A stretch of 21,024 nucleotides of DNA from a virus. Made by a program: the position numbers and the translations under genes. Where the stretch lies: positions 1 to 21,024 of the IMG/VR virus record IMGVR_UViG_3300006751_000178. The stretch is one strand, 5' to 3'. The first letter of the stretch is position 1; each line of letters opens with the position of its first letter. The notes under the pieces were generated by a model. The model was not told the DNA's origin. It searched no databases and was given only the letters and a program-made list of their open reading frames with translations. Below, one piece after another: positions 6,921 through 13,815 of the stretch.

Positions 6921-7105
6921 CCACCGACAAGACCAGGTTGAGCGTTGACCTGTCCCCGATCATGTTCGAGGCTCTGGGGGAGCGAGCTAAGGAAGCGGGA
7001 CAGACCAAGGCTGCGGTGGTGCGTTCGGTTCTCTGCGTGGAACTCAAAGAGCACATGCGCGATGCGGCCAAGAAGAAATCCAGTCAGGACGTGAGTAATT
7101 CTTGA
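6917..7105 (+). CDS. ribbon-helix-helix-like small DNA-binding protein
   Basis: The ATG at 6917 overlaps the MuF stop, giving 62 residues; the frame is open upstream but that part reads MuF out of frame. The pattern is that of the CopG/Arc superfamily: a short strand T-R-L-S-V-D-L-S (6-13), a helix P-I-M-F-E-A-L-G-E-R-A-K-E (14-26), a turn A-G-Q-T (27-30), and a second helix K-A-A-V-V-R-S-V-L (31-39) running into a basic tail. Family members dimerise and bind operator DNA through the paired strands. Finding one within a structural operon is unusual; it may regulate the late genes or compact DNA. The 66-base gap that follows, one of the two longest in the window, is a possible place for an operator, but no clear inverted repeat is seen there. 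Confidence 0.6.
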   Translation: MTTDKTRLSVDLSPIMFEALGERAKEAGQTKAAVVRSVLCVELKEHMRDAAKKKSSQDVSNS

Positions 7106-7171
7106 GGACTAGCGCCCAATAACGTAGCCCGCCCCTTTCGCGATCCCAGCCTCTCTGCTATTCAGGGAGCG

Positions 7172-8542
7172 ATGGCGAAACCCCCCAAAGACGACGACTG
7201 CATCAGCCGCAAGATTGGCATCCACAAAAAAGAGGGGATGCCCCAGGATCAAGCTGTGGCTGTCGCAATCAAGAAATGCAAGAACTCCGCCGGAGGATAC
7301 AACTTCTCCGAGGCCGACGATGGCATGTATGTCATTCATGACGTGCCGATCATGGCGGAGGTGCCCAGGGGCGAGAAGGGCAACCGCAAGCGTGTTGGCA
7401 AGTCCTGGATGGTCAAGGCTGTCCTGAAGGCCAAGAAGCGATTCCGTGAGGACGGGTACAAAGCTCCGCTCCATGTCGAGCATCACGGCAAGAGCGAGAC
7501 CCGATCCGCCGGATTCGTGCGCCCCACAGCGGTGCGCCAATTTAAATACGAAGGCAAGCCCGTTTACGCGATCTTTGCCGATCTCGAGGTCACGCCCGAG
7601 ATCCTGACTGAGATCAAAGAACGTCGCCTGCCGTATCGAAGCGTGGAGATATTCACCTGGGACAAGCCGGAAATCAACAGCCTGGCACTTCTTACGACAG
7701 AAGTTCCCTTCTTCCGCTTCGATGTTCTCACGCTCAATGACAAGCCAGAGGAGCCCGAGCGGTTCCAGGCGGGACCGGTAAGCGTTTGCTCCCGACCCGA
7801 CACCAACGGATGCCGCGCCATTCTCTTTTCATTTAAGGGGTATGCCATGCCGGAAAAGGACATCAAGAAGTTCGATGACGAGTCTCGCGCCGAACGCGCT
7901 GATGTGGATCGCTACGAGTATGAGGAAGGCAAGAAAGCAGGCGAGGACGAGAAGCACGATCTTCAGGACCGTGACGACGAGATCCTTGACCTTCTTCGCC
8001 GCATCCTCGAGGCAGTTGGCGGAAATGGTGAGGACGAGGTTGAGGAGATCACCGAAGCGGAGGTGGTTGAGGCTCCCGTCGAGCAGTCTGCCCTGGCCGC
8101 GCTGTCTGGGAAGATCGCTGCTCTCGAGGCCCGCGAGCGTAACCGCGCCAACGACGAGAGCGGGCGGAAGATCGTGACCCAGGCCATGATGGAGATCGCC
8201 GCCTGGGATCCAGACCGAAGCACGCGCCAGCACCTGACAGAGCTCGTCAAGCTCAGTGCGAATCCAGAGAAGACAGCGGCTCAGTTCGTGGCGTCGTTCA
8301 AGACTTCGGTCCCCAAGAAGCCATTCCGCACCCTCGAGGAGTTTGATGCTTCCATGGGTGGTGGTGGCGACCATCCTGACGTTCTCCGATTCGCGGAGCG
8401 TGGGCCGGATGCCCTGGATGCGGCTCGTGAGGCATCTACTCAGTACGACGACCTGATTGAGCGCGGGATGATTACTGGCACCCGCGAGAACTTCATCGAA
8501 ACCCAGATCAACGCGGCTAATGGCGACATCGCCCGGAGGTAA
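7172..8542 (+). CDS. prohead protease with C-terminal scaffold region (Mu gpI-like)
   Basis: Prohead proteases cut scaffold and capsid proteins during head maturation. The ATG at 7172 has AGGGAG immediately upstream. In the 456-residue product, residues 10-37 form a short module (C-I-S-R-K-I-G...E-G-M-P-Q-D-Q-A-V-A-V-A-I-K-K-C) that I recognise as a prefix on phage proteins. Residues 50-190 resemble the Mu gpI protease: L-H-V-E-H-H at 100-105, A-G-F-V at 113-116, Y-A-I-F-A-D-L-E-V-T at 132-141, and Y-R-S-V-E-I at 155-160 before a L-A-L-L-T-T segment. Catalytic residues cannot be assigned surely; H104/H105 and S157 are candidates. From 226 the protein is highly charged and helical, with a probable coiled coil at 300-325, as in scaffolds. 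It lies directly before the decoration and capsid genes. Confidence 0.75.
   Translation: MAKPPKDDDCISRKIGIHKKEGMPQDQAVAVAIKKCKNSAGGYNFSEADDGMYVIHDVPIMAEVPRGEKGNRKRVGKSWMVKAVLKAKKRFREDGYKAPLHVEHHGKSETRSAGFVRPTAVRQFKYEGKPVYAIFADLEVTPEILTEIKERRLPYRSVEIFTWDKPEINSLALLTTEVPFFRFDVLTLNDKPEEPERFQAGPVSVCSRPDTNGCRAILFSFKGYAMPEKDIKKFDDESRAERADVDRYEYEEGKKAGEDEKHDLQDRDDEILDLLRRILEAVGGNGEDEVEEITEAEVVEAPVEQSALAALSGKIAALEARERNRANDESGRKIVTQAMMEIAAWDPDRSTRQHLTELVKLSANPEKTAAQFVASFKTSVPKKPFRTLEEFDASMGGGGDHPDVLRFAERGPDALDAAREASTQYDDLIERGMITGTRENFIETQINAANGDIARR
7835..7849 (+). promoter_or_regulatory. internal ribosome binding site and ATG for a nested scaffold
   Basis: AAGGGG at 7835-7840 is followed six bases later by an in-frame ATG at 7847 (Met226 of the protease-scaffold gene). 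The strength and spacing are better than those before many primary starts in this window. An out-of-frame ATG at 7842 is nearer but would give an unrelated Arg/Ser-rich reading. Confidence 0.6.
7847..8542 (+). CDS. putative scaffolding protein from an internal in-frame start (Mu gpZ-like arrangement)
   Basis: Starting at the internal ATG, the product would be 231 residues: M-P-E-K-D-I-K-K-F-D-D-E at its head, very rich in Asp, Glu, Lys and Arg to about residue 60 (the equivalent of 285 in the full protein), then an acidic E-V-E-E-I-T-E-A-E region, a coiled-coil-like A-L-A-A-L-S-G-K-I-A-A-L-E-A segment, and a C-terminal helical domain. Lambda (C/Nu3) and Mu (I/Z) express scaffolds as shorter products nested in frame within the protease gene, so the arrangement has precedent. 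The start is supported by a good ribosome site; actual expression is inferred. Confidence 0.55.
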   Translation: MPEKDIKKFDDESRAERADVDRYEYEEGKKAGEDEKHDLQDRDDEILDLLRRILEAVGGNGEDEVEEITEAEVVEAPVEQSALAALSGKIAALEARERNRANDESGRKIVTQAMMEIAAWDPDRSTRQHLTELVKLSANPEKTAAQFVASFKTSVPKKPFRTLEEFDASMGGGGDHPDVLRFAERGPDALDAAREASTQYDDLIERGMITGTRENFIETQINAANGDIARR

Positions 8543-8544
8543 TA

Positions 8545-8976
8545 ATGGCTCTTACCGCTGATGCCTTTTATGAGACTTCAGTACGCGGTCTGGAAGCTAC
8601 TCCAGCCGCAAACACGGTGCAGATTTTCGCTGGCGCACTGGTCGCGATCAACGCGGCTGGATTCGCGACCAACTGGGGCGACGTTGCTGGAAACACATTC
8701 GCGGGGCTCAACACCCGTGACGTTACGGGTGACACCGCCGCAACTCCTCCGCCAGAGGCAGAGGTTAATGTCTCAGGTGTTCACCTTAAAAAAGTATCCG
8801 TGGCGACGGTTGCCTCGCAGGCTGATTGCGGTGCTCTGGTTCACGCAACCGACGAGAACACCCTCACCTTGGTGGCGGGCGCCAACGTCGAAGCCATCGG
8901 TCAGATCACCCGGTATTACCAGGGAACCATCTGTGATGTTCGCCTGTTCATCCCGGCTGAGTATCTTGGCCTCTAG
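8545..8976 (+). CDS. head decoration / capsid cement-like protein
   Basis: The ATG at 8545 lies two bases after the protease-scaffold stop, with GGAGG at 8535-8539 as ribosome site. The 143-residue product is beta-rich and has the look of capsid cement proteins: an early V-Q-I-F-A-G-A-L-V-A-I-N-A-A-G-F-A segment (26-42), N-T-F-A-G-L-N-T-R-D-V-T-G-D (50-63), and S-Q-A-D-C-G-A-L-V-H-A-T-D-E-N-T-L-T-L (91-109), where relatives read similarly. Such proteins trimerise on the capsid surface and stabilise it after expansion. Position between scaffold and major capsid protein is exactly that expected. It would be needed in about the same molar amount as the capsid protein, which agrees with its strong ribosome site. 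Confidence 0.72.
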   Translation: MALTADAFYETSVRGLEATPAANTVQIFAGALVAINAAGFATNWGDVAGNTFAGLNTRDVTGDTAATPPPEAEVNVSGVHLKKVSVATVASQADCGALVHATDENTLTLVAGANVEAIGQITRYYQGTICDVRLFIPAEYLGL

Positions 8977-8994
8977 GCCGGAAAGGAAGCGACC

Positions 8995-9963
8995 GTGCCG
9001 AATCAAGTAATTGCTGCCAATACTTTAACCGCTGGCCTAAGAGCAACGTTTGCAGACACTTACAAGATGCAGTATGAGGTAATCCGCTCGCGTCTTGGCA
9101 ATGTCATGGAGCTTGGTCTTGCGTCAGACAAGTTGACTGAGATTTACGGTTACTTCGAGAGTGCTCCCCCGGTTCGCAACTGGAAGCGCGGCGATACCAT
9201 CTCTGCCGATGAGTTCGGATCGCGTCAGTTCAGCGTGACGAATCTCGACTGGGGAATCCAGGTCAACTGGATGGAGCAGGATCGGCAAGACGACCTCACT
9301 AAGTCGCTCCTTGATCGCGCCCGTGATGCTGGGCGCTCATTCGCGGCTCTTCCAGAGCGCGTTTTCTTCCAGATCCTTCGTGGTGTAGTGGACAATGATC
9401 TGCTCCCCGCAATTCCAACTGCCCCTGATGGTCTCGCGATGTACGCAGCCAACAGGTTCGGATTAGTTGCGGGAAATATTGCCCCTGGCACTGGGGCGAC
9501 CACAGCCAACATCCGCACCGACTTCTTTACGGGCGTGGAGCAGATCCGAGCGTTCCAGGACACTCAGGGGCAGCCCTTGTGGCCAGACGCTGTCCTTGAT
9601 GGACCTGGCGGCTGGACCTGCGTGTATCCGCTGCACATGGATCAGCAGTTCCGTGAGGTTTTCATCCAGTCGAGAACTGCCGACACCAACGCTGCTGTCA
9701 CCAATATCATCCTGGAGTCTGGACTGAAGGTGAATCTGTGGGCGACCCAGAGACTTCCAGCCGGCAACAACGATTGGTATCTCTTCGCGCCGACGCCTCA
9801 GAAGTCTCTCTTCCAGCAGGTTCGTATGCCTGTCCGTGAGAGCTTTGCTAACTTTGACAACAGCGACCAGGTGCGCCAGACCAAGGTTGAGTATGTGCAG
9901 TGGGACAGCCGTGAGGGCTATGGATTGACGCTGCCCTACCAGACCGTAACCATCAATAACTAG
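8995..9963 (+). CDS. major capsid protein, Mu gpT-like
   Basis: The GTG at 8995 has a strong AAGGAAG five bases upstream (8983-8989). The 322-residue product is of normal length for an HK97-fold capsid protein without a long cleaved scaffold domain. Recognisable stretches include the N-terminal helix L-R-A-T-F-A-D-T-Y-K-M-Q-Y, the Y-F-E-S-A-P-P-V-R-N-W-K-R-G-D segment (53-67), which corresponds to the gpT Y...P..R.W.G region, the V-N-W-M-E-Q-D-R-Q-D-D segment (90-100), and the terminal Y-V-Q-W-D-S-R-E-G-Y-G-L-T. Codon use looks more uniform than in neighbours, as expected for a highly expressed gene. It is followed by a perfect hairpin that may end or weaken transcription. HK97-fold assignment is from family knowledge. 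Confidence 0.85.
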   Translation: MPNQVIAANTLTAGLRATFADTYKMQYEVIRSRLGNVMELGLASDKLTEIYGYFESAPPVRNWKRGDTISADEFGSRQFSVTNLDWGIQVNWMEQDRQDDLTKSLLDRARDAGRSFAALPERVFFQILRGVVDNDLLPAIPTAPDGLAMYAANRFGLVAGNIAPGTGATTANIRTDFFTGVEQIRAFQDTQGQPLWPDAVLDGPGGWTCVYPLHMDQQFREVFIQSRTADTNAAVTNIILESGLKVNLWATQRLPAGNNDWYLFAPTPQKSLFQQVRMPVRESFANFDNSDQVRQTKVEYVQWDSREGYGLTLPYQTVTINN

Positions 9964-9987
9964 AAATCATCCCTGTCATCCTTGCTG

Positions 9988-10015
9988 CCCCGGAGCGTAA
10001 CCAGACGCTCCGGGG
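9988..10015 (+). terminator. perfect 11-bp GC-rich hairpin after the capsid gene
   Basis: CCCCGGAGCGT at 9988-9998 pairs with ACGCTCCGGGG at 10005-10015 around a six-base loop (AACCAG). It starts 24 bases after the capsid stop. The bases after it (TATCCGTTAG) are not a true U run, so it may be a leaky terminator, an RNA-stabilising 3' end or an attenuator between head and tail genes rather than a strong rho-independent terminator. Confidence 0.6.
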
Positions 10016-10043
10016 TATCCGTTAGCCGGAATGGAGAAAACCA

Positions 10044-10640
10044 ATGACCTCACCAGACCCGCAGGGAGCCGCTGTGGCTGACGTTGACACCCAACCAACC
10101 CAGAGCCAGGCGCAGCCCAAGAAGAAGCGCGGGCGCCCCCGCAAGAACCCTGTTGATGACTCCAAGCTAGATCCCGTTCCGGTGGCCAATCTGCCCAAAG
10201 ATGAGAAGCCATTCGCCAGCGTGATCAAGGCCACGGGCTCCATCGCCATCGACCCCACCGCTGGGGCGGATGTGCCCACCTTCCCAGTATTCATGGGAGT
10301 CAAGGATGGGTGCCCCTACGCCAACATCCAGGCGGGCGGTAAAGAGTTCAGCCATCACACCGAGATCGTGGAAGCGGATAGCTCCGGGATCACCAACCGC
10401 ACCAAGCAGCGCGGGAAGGTGACTGACCTCACTCGAGCCGAGATCGAGAACGTGGCGGCTGCCGTTGGGCGCAAGGTGCTGCGGATGCGCGGTCACTCGC
10501 CTCTGATCCTCGATGTAGGCAATCCTCACTACCGGCCACACAACGAAGATGAGCCCCTGGGCAAGTCTTTGTACATGCAGATCATGACCGACAGGATGCC
10601 CCACGATTGGCGCGAGCGTGACCCGGAGGTGATGGCGTAG
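10044..10640 (+). CDS. unknown protein with an N-terminal AT-hook-like motif
   Basis: This 198-residue frame starts at ATG 10044 with GGAG upstream at 10032-10035, after the capsid hairpin. Residues 1-25 are low in complexity (Gln, Thr, Pro), then K-K-K-R-G-R-P-R-K-N at 26-35 is a close match to the AT-hook core (R-G-R-P), which binds the minor groove of AT-rich DNA. The rest has a compact-looking domain: F-P-V-F-M-G-V-K-D-G-C-P-Y at 82-94 and a C-terminal segment V-G-R-K-V-L-R-M-R-G-H-S-P-L-I at 140-154. I recognise no family. Position after the capsid gene suggests a head or head-tail accessory protein; the AT-hook could equally be a coincidental basic linker. Confidence 0.65.
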   Translation: MTSPDPQGAAVADVDTQPTQSQAQPKKKRGRPRKNPVDDSKLDPVPVANLPKDEKPFASVIKATGSIAIDPTAGADVPTFPVFMGVKDGCPYANIQAGGKEFSHHTEIVEADSSGITNRTKQRGKVTDLTRAEIENVAAAVGRKVLRMRGHSPLILDVGNPHYRPHNEDEPLGKSLYMQIMTDRMPHDWRERDPEVMA

Positions 10641-10643
10641 CCC

Positions 10644-11909
10644 ATGGCGTCACCAACTCAGACCGAAGTCCAGAACCAAATCAACAGGGTCACCGATATC
10701 CTGAACAACCTGCTGCAGTACGCAGGGGTCACCGCGTTGACCAATTTCCTGGATACTGAGGACACCCTGGTACAGGGTTTGGAAACCAACTATGGGCCTG
10801 AGTTGCTCTCTGCCGTCCAGGGATTCAGGAACCAGTTGAACGGAGCCATGGAGTCTGCCGGCTCCATGATGACTCCCAATTTCACGGACATGGGCATGGT
10901 GATCGATTGTCCCGAGAAGGACATCCAGACCATCTTCACTCGGCTGTATGATCAGATGTCAGACTCGGCCTTGGCTGTCCAGACCCGCGACATCACCTAC
11001 GGTGCGGTGGCGGCTGGTGGCGCCAATGTTGGAACCGGGACCATCTTCCGCCTGAATACCGATGAACGCGGTTTCGACATTGAGAATTGCACGCCTGAGC
11101 TCAAAAAGGCTGAATGTGTGGCTGATCGCTTTTCAGGCGCTAGCGTTCAGGAGGAGGTCTTCAGCCTGCTGGGGAGCGATGCCGAGCGTGATCGCCTGAA
11201 GATCACCGGGAGTGGAGCCGTCTCCACCATTCGCTCCATGAGCGCGAGAGACAGCCTGGTGGGCAACGCCAGCTTCACATCGTTCTCCGGGACCATCGCG
11301 GTGCCCACCGCCATCACCAACTGGACCCCGACCAATATCGCCAACTTCGAGATTGACCAGACCAACTTCTACCGCACGGATCCCGCCGATGGCGGAAACC
11401 CCGCATCCCTGAAGTTCAAAGACAATGACGACGTTGAACAACTCTGGAGCGTGCGCAACATCACGCTGAATCCAGCGGTGCCTTATTGGTGCTCGATCGC
11501 GTACAACAGGCAGGTGGGCGGTGCGGATGGCACGCTGGAACTCACCTTCGGCGACCAGACGGTGAACGTGGTGCTAGCCGCCCAGGTTGGCTGGAATCTC
11601 CTCCAGATCCCCCTGGGGACTCAGAACTGGATGCGTACCTTCAACTCAACCACCCCCACGCTCAAGATCGAGTTGACCGGGCGCACCGTTGGGACGCTAC
11701 TGGTTGATGATGTCATCTTCACGCCATTCACGTTGTTCGATGGGCTCTACTACCAGTGCATGGGCGCAACCACCCCGTTTCTGCTGGATGACAGCTTCTC
11801 CTGGACAGACACAGAGGTTGGCAGCATCAATCAATACTGGTTCTATCGAACCTTTGGGAGATATTTGCCTCACGGAACGGGTGGAGCGGTTACCTGGGCA
11901 GACCCCTGA
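10644..11909 (+). CDS. putative virion structural protein with a C-terminal beta-sandwich
   Basis: The ATG at 10644 follows the previous stop by three bases, with GGAGGTG at 10625-10631. The 421-residue product opens with a helical region (1-90, Q-N-Q-I-N-R-V-T-D-I-L-N-N-L), has a central domain at 95-200, and from about 205 a beta-rich stretch (N-A-S-F-T-S-F-S-G-T-I-A-V... to V-D-D-V-I-F-T-P-F) whose pattern resembles jelly-roll or carbohydrate-binding modules: a named sample segment near the start, a W-N-L-L-Q-I-P segment in the middle, and a closing L-L-V-D-D-V-I-F strand. I do not recognise the family by sequence. It may be a head fibre, a host-binding or a decoration protein. No signal peptide or membrane segment is seen. 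Confidence 0.65.
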   Translation: MASPTQTEVQNQINRVTDILNNLLQYAGVTALTNFLDTEDTLVQGLETNYGPELLSAVQGFRNQLNGAMESAGSMMTPNFTDMGMVIDCPEKDIQTIFTRLYDQMSDSALAVQTRDITYGAVAAGGANVGTGTIFRLNTDERGFDIENCTPELKKAECVADRFSGASVQEEVFSLLGSDAERDRLKITGSGAVSTIRSMSARDSLVGNASFTSFSGTIAVPTAITNWTPTNIANFEIDQTNFYRTDPADGGNPASLKFKDNDDVEQLWSVRNITLNPAVPYWCSIAYNRQVGGADGTLELTFGDQTVNVVLAAQVGWNLLQIPLGTQNWMRTFNSTTPTLKIELTGRTVGTLLVDDVIFTPFTLFDGLYYQCMGATTPFLLDDSFSWTDTEVGSINQYWFYRTFGRYLPHGTGGAVTWADP

Positions 11910-11921
11910 TGGAGGATTCTC

Positions 11922-12383
11922 ATGCCTCTCACCGCAGAGGTCACAGCCCGATACGGCGCTCAGTACCTCGTAAATTTAACCAACCCGTCACTGCCATCGG
12001 CCACCGTCGTTGATGCGGCTCGCCTGCTAGCGGCGTGCACGGACACGGAAGCCGACTTCCCCATCTATGCCGGGGTGACCTGGGACGATAGCGCCGTTAC
12101 GAACCCCACGCTATTTACACAGCATATAGCCGTGGCCGTTGAGGGCGTCATCGCCAAGCTGGCGATTCGGACCGGTACCGGTGGGCAGTACGCCACCAAC
12201 CTCCATGACGTATACATCGGCAGGTTGCGTGACCTGGCCCTGATCGCTGGCAGAAATCGCGTTCAGCCCAAGACCGATGGGCTTCTGATCCCAAGCTCCG
12301 AGCAGAAGCAGAACGAGACGGTTCGACCAGACTTTGACCGTGACCGATTCCGTGACCTCATCCCCGACAGCCCTCCCGACTAA
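11922..12383 (+). CDS. head-tail connector candidate (Mu gp36/DUF1320-like)
   Basis: The ATG at 11922 has GGAGGA at 11911-11916. The 153-residue product is mostly helical in residues 1-30 and 70-110: M-P-L-T-A-E-V-T-A-R-Y-G-A-Q-Y-L-V-N-L-T-N at the start and I-A-V-A-V-E-G-V-I-A-K-L-A-I-R-T in the middle. This resembles the short connector proteins of Mu-like phages (start Y/T-x-x-D/V-x-x-R-Y/F-G, then an Ala-rich helix), which sit between the portal and the tail. The C-terminus is charged (D-F-D-R-D-R-F-R-D-L). The gene order (connector, then gpG-like) supports this. Sequence similarity alone would be weak; confidence is low to moderate. Confidence 0.6.
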   Translation: MPLTAEVTARYGAQYLVNLTNPSLPSATVVDAARLLAACTDTEADFPIYAGVTWDDSAVTNPTLFTQHIAVAVEGVIAKLAIRTGTGGQYATNLHDVYIGRLRDLALIAGRNRVQPKTDGLLIPSSEQKQNETVRPDFDRDRFRDLIPDSPPD

Positions 12384-12392
12384 GGATGAGAC

Positions 12393-13262
12393 ATGGAACG
12401 CCTGGAGCTCGAACTTAGCAGCGGAACGGCACGGTTCAAGAACGTCAAGGTTCTGAGGGATACCCTCGAGGATCCCCAGAAGCTGTTGAAGAAGATTGGC
12501 GTGATCATCCTCGCGTCTTCTCAGCGAGCGTTCCAGGAGCAGCGCCTCGGCTCGTTTCTCTGGAAGCCCCGATATCCCAACCAGAAGGCGCCCAAGGTGA
12601 ACATTGCCGGGGCTCTCGCCCTGCTCAATGAAGGCAAGATCCCCCGGCAGGGAAGTGTGATCTTTCAGGATCGTCCAGCCCTCAAGGGCCAAAGCCAGTC
12701 GCTGAGAAAAAGTCTTGCGAAGAACAACGCTGAAGCCATGACGATGGTGGGACCGTTCACCATTGAGGTGGGGTCCAATCTTCCCTATGCAGACAACATG
12801 CAGTTTGGCATCAAGAGTTCTCAGCCCGTGACGGACACGGCTAAGAAGACGCTATCCAAATGGATGAAGAAGCTCCGCCGGAAACGTCGCAAGATTGCCG
12901 ATTATGATCGCTCTACCAGAACCTGGGTTCCCAAGGGTACCGGGCCGAAGAAGAAGCGAAAGCGGAAGAAGAAAGAGCCGGAGAGGATCAGGGCCGGCAA
13001 GGTGGGAACAGCCAAGCGCAAGCCGCAGACGACTGCCAGCGGAAAGTCCAGGCTCCCCAAGGAATCACTGAGCGGGGAGTCCCGCAAGGCGTTCCGTCAG
13101 GTATCCAACCAGATCAACATCACCAGCAAGCTGGCGTTTCTGTTCGGCAAGGACACGCTAATCACCACCCCCATAGCCAGGCCATTCATTGGAATCACCA
13201 AGGAAGTCGCGGCTGACATCCAGGAAACGGTAGAGAAGGCATTGACCAGTGGGCGCCGCTAA
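12393..13262 (+). CDS. phage virion morphogenesis protein, Mu gpG-like, with a polybasic insert
   Basis: The ATG at 12393 follows an AAGGATGAG upstream sequence. In Mu, gpG is a head-tail completion protein. In this 289-residue product, residues 25-60 are the helical start of the family (K-I-G-V-I-I-L-A-S-S-Q-R-A-F), residues 66-140 include the short A-L-A-L-L-N-E-G-K element, P-F-T-I-E-V-G-S-N-L-P-Y-A-D (121-134), and residues 261-275 carry I-A-R-P-F-I-G-I-T, the conserved R-P-F-x-G ending. Between these, residues 151-222 are unusually basic, with long Lys/Arg runs around 157-167 and 186-194, which inflates the protein above the family's usual size (about 150-200). The insert could touch packaged DNA; that is inference. 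Confidence 0.78.
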   Translation: MERLELELSSGTARFKNVKVLRDTLEDPQKLLKKIGVIILASSQRAFQEQRLGSFLWKPRYPNQKAPKVNIAGALALLNEGKIPRQGSVIFQDRPALKGQSQSLRKSLAKNNAEAMTMVGPFTIEVGSNLPYADNMQFGIKSSQPVTDTAKKTLSKWMKKLRRKRRKIADYDRSTRTWVPKGTGPKKKRKRKKKEPERIRAGKVGTAKRKPQTTASGKSRLPKESLSGESRKAFRQVSNQINITSKLAFLFGKDTLITTPIARPFIGITKEVAADIQETVEKALTSGRR

Positions 13263-13815
13263 CGTAGGAGATGTCCTTAAGCTGCCGGGAAGGCTTTGCG
13301 CCAACCCCACGGACCTGGATCTGGACTTCCCCCACGGGGGCACGGCTCTGGGTCTGACCAGGGCAGCGGAGTTCCGATTCGGGATCAAGACTGCCCTGGT
13401 GACGGCAGAGGAATGGGGTCAACAGCCCGTCGAGGCTGTTTATGCGGGAGATGTATCGGTGTTTGGATGTGTCCTGCGCGAATGGGACAATGATGCCGTT
13501 TCGGCCATTTTCGCCAATACGGGAGCCGGAGCCATCAGCGGAGACTCCACGATCCTGGGGCGCGTCGATGGGGTTGGCGTCAACCGTGCTGGATACCTCA
13601 TCTCGAATCAATCCCTGGTTCTGCTGTTCTCGCCCCGATCTGTGGATCGTCACCCCATGATCCTGATCCGAAAAGCCCTGCCAATGCCCGACGAAACCGC
13701 CATGATCCAGGCGTCACTGGCCCAGGAGTTTGGCATTGGGGTGGTGTTCCAGGCGATACCAGACGCCACGGATCGCACCTACGACATTGGGAAGCGGGAG
13801 GATCTGACGCTGTGA
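13249..13815 (+). CDS. putative tail tube or virion structural protein
   Basis: The GTG at 13249 overlaps the gpG-like gene by 14 bases; an ATG at 13271 is out of frame. The 188-residue product begins K-L-P-G-R-L-C-A-N-P-T-D-L-D-L-D-F-P-H-G-G-T-A-L-G (11-35), a segment I associate with phage tail proteins of this genome type, and is mostly beta-like, with W-D-N-D-A-V-S-A-I-F (79-88) and S-L-V-L-L-F-S-P-R-S (122-131). Its size and place immediately after a tail-completion gene fit a tail tube subunit, which is usually about 150-200 residues. No tube family is recognised with certainty, so the function is by position. The stop overlaps the next start as GTGA. Confidence 0.6.
   Translation: MGAANVGDVLKLPGRLCANPTDLDLDFPHGGTALGLTRAAEFRFGIKTALVTAEEWGQQPVEAVYAGDVSVFGCVLREWDNDAVSAIFANTGAGAISGDSTILGRVDGVGVNRAGYLISNQSLVLLFSPRSVDRHPMILIRKALPMPDETAMIQASLAQEFGIGVVFQAIPDATDRTYDIGKREDLTL

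Noticed and set aside
7106-7171. Promoter in the gap before the protease
   Set aside because: No convincing -35/-10 pair with correct spacing is visible; left only as a suggestion under the RHH finding.
7842-8177. Out-of-frame ORF starting at the ATG near the internal ribosome site
   Set aside because: It would read Arg/Ser/Thr-rich sequence without structure; the ATG five bases later keeps the scaffold frame.
8561-9010. + strand open frame over the decoration gene
   Set aside because: Arg/Ser-rich shadow in another frame; the decoration frame has the good ribosome site and family-like text.
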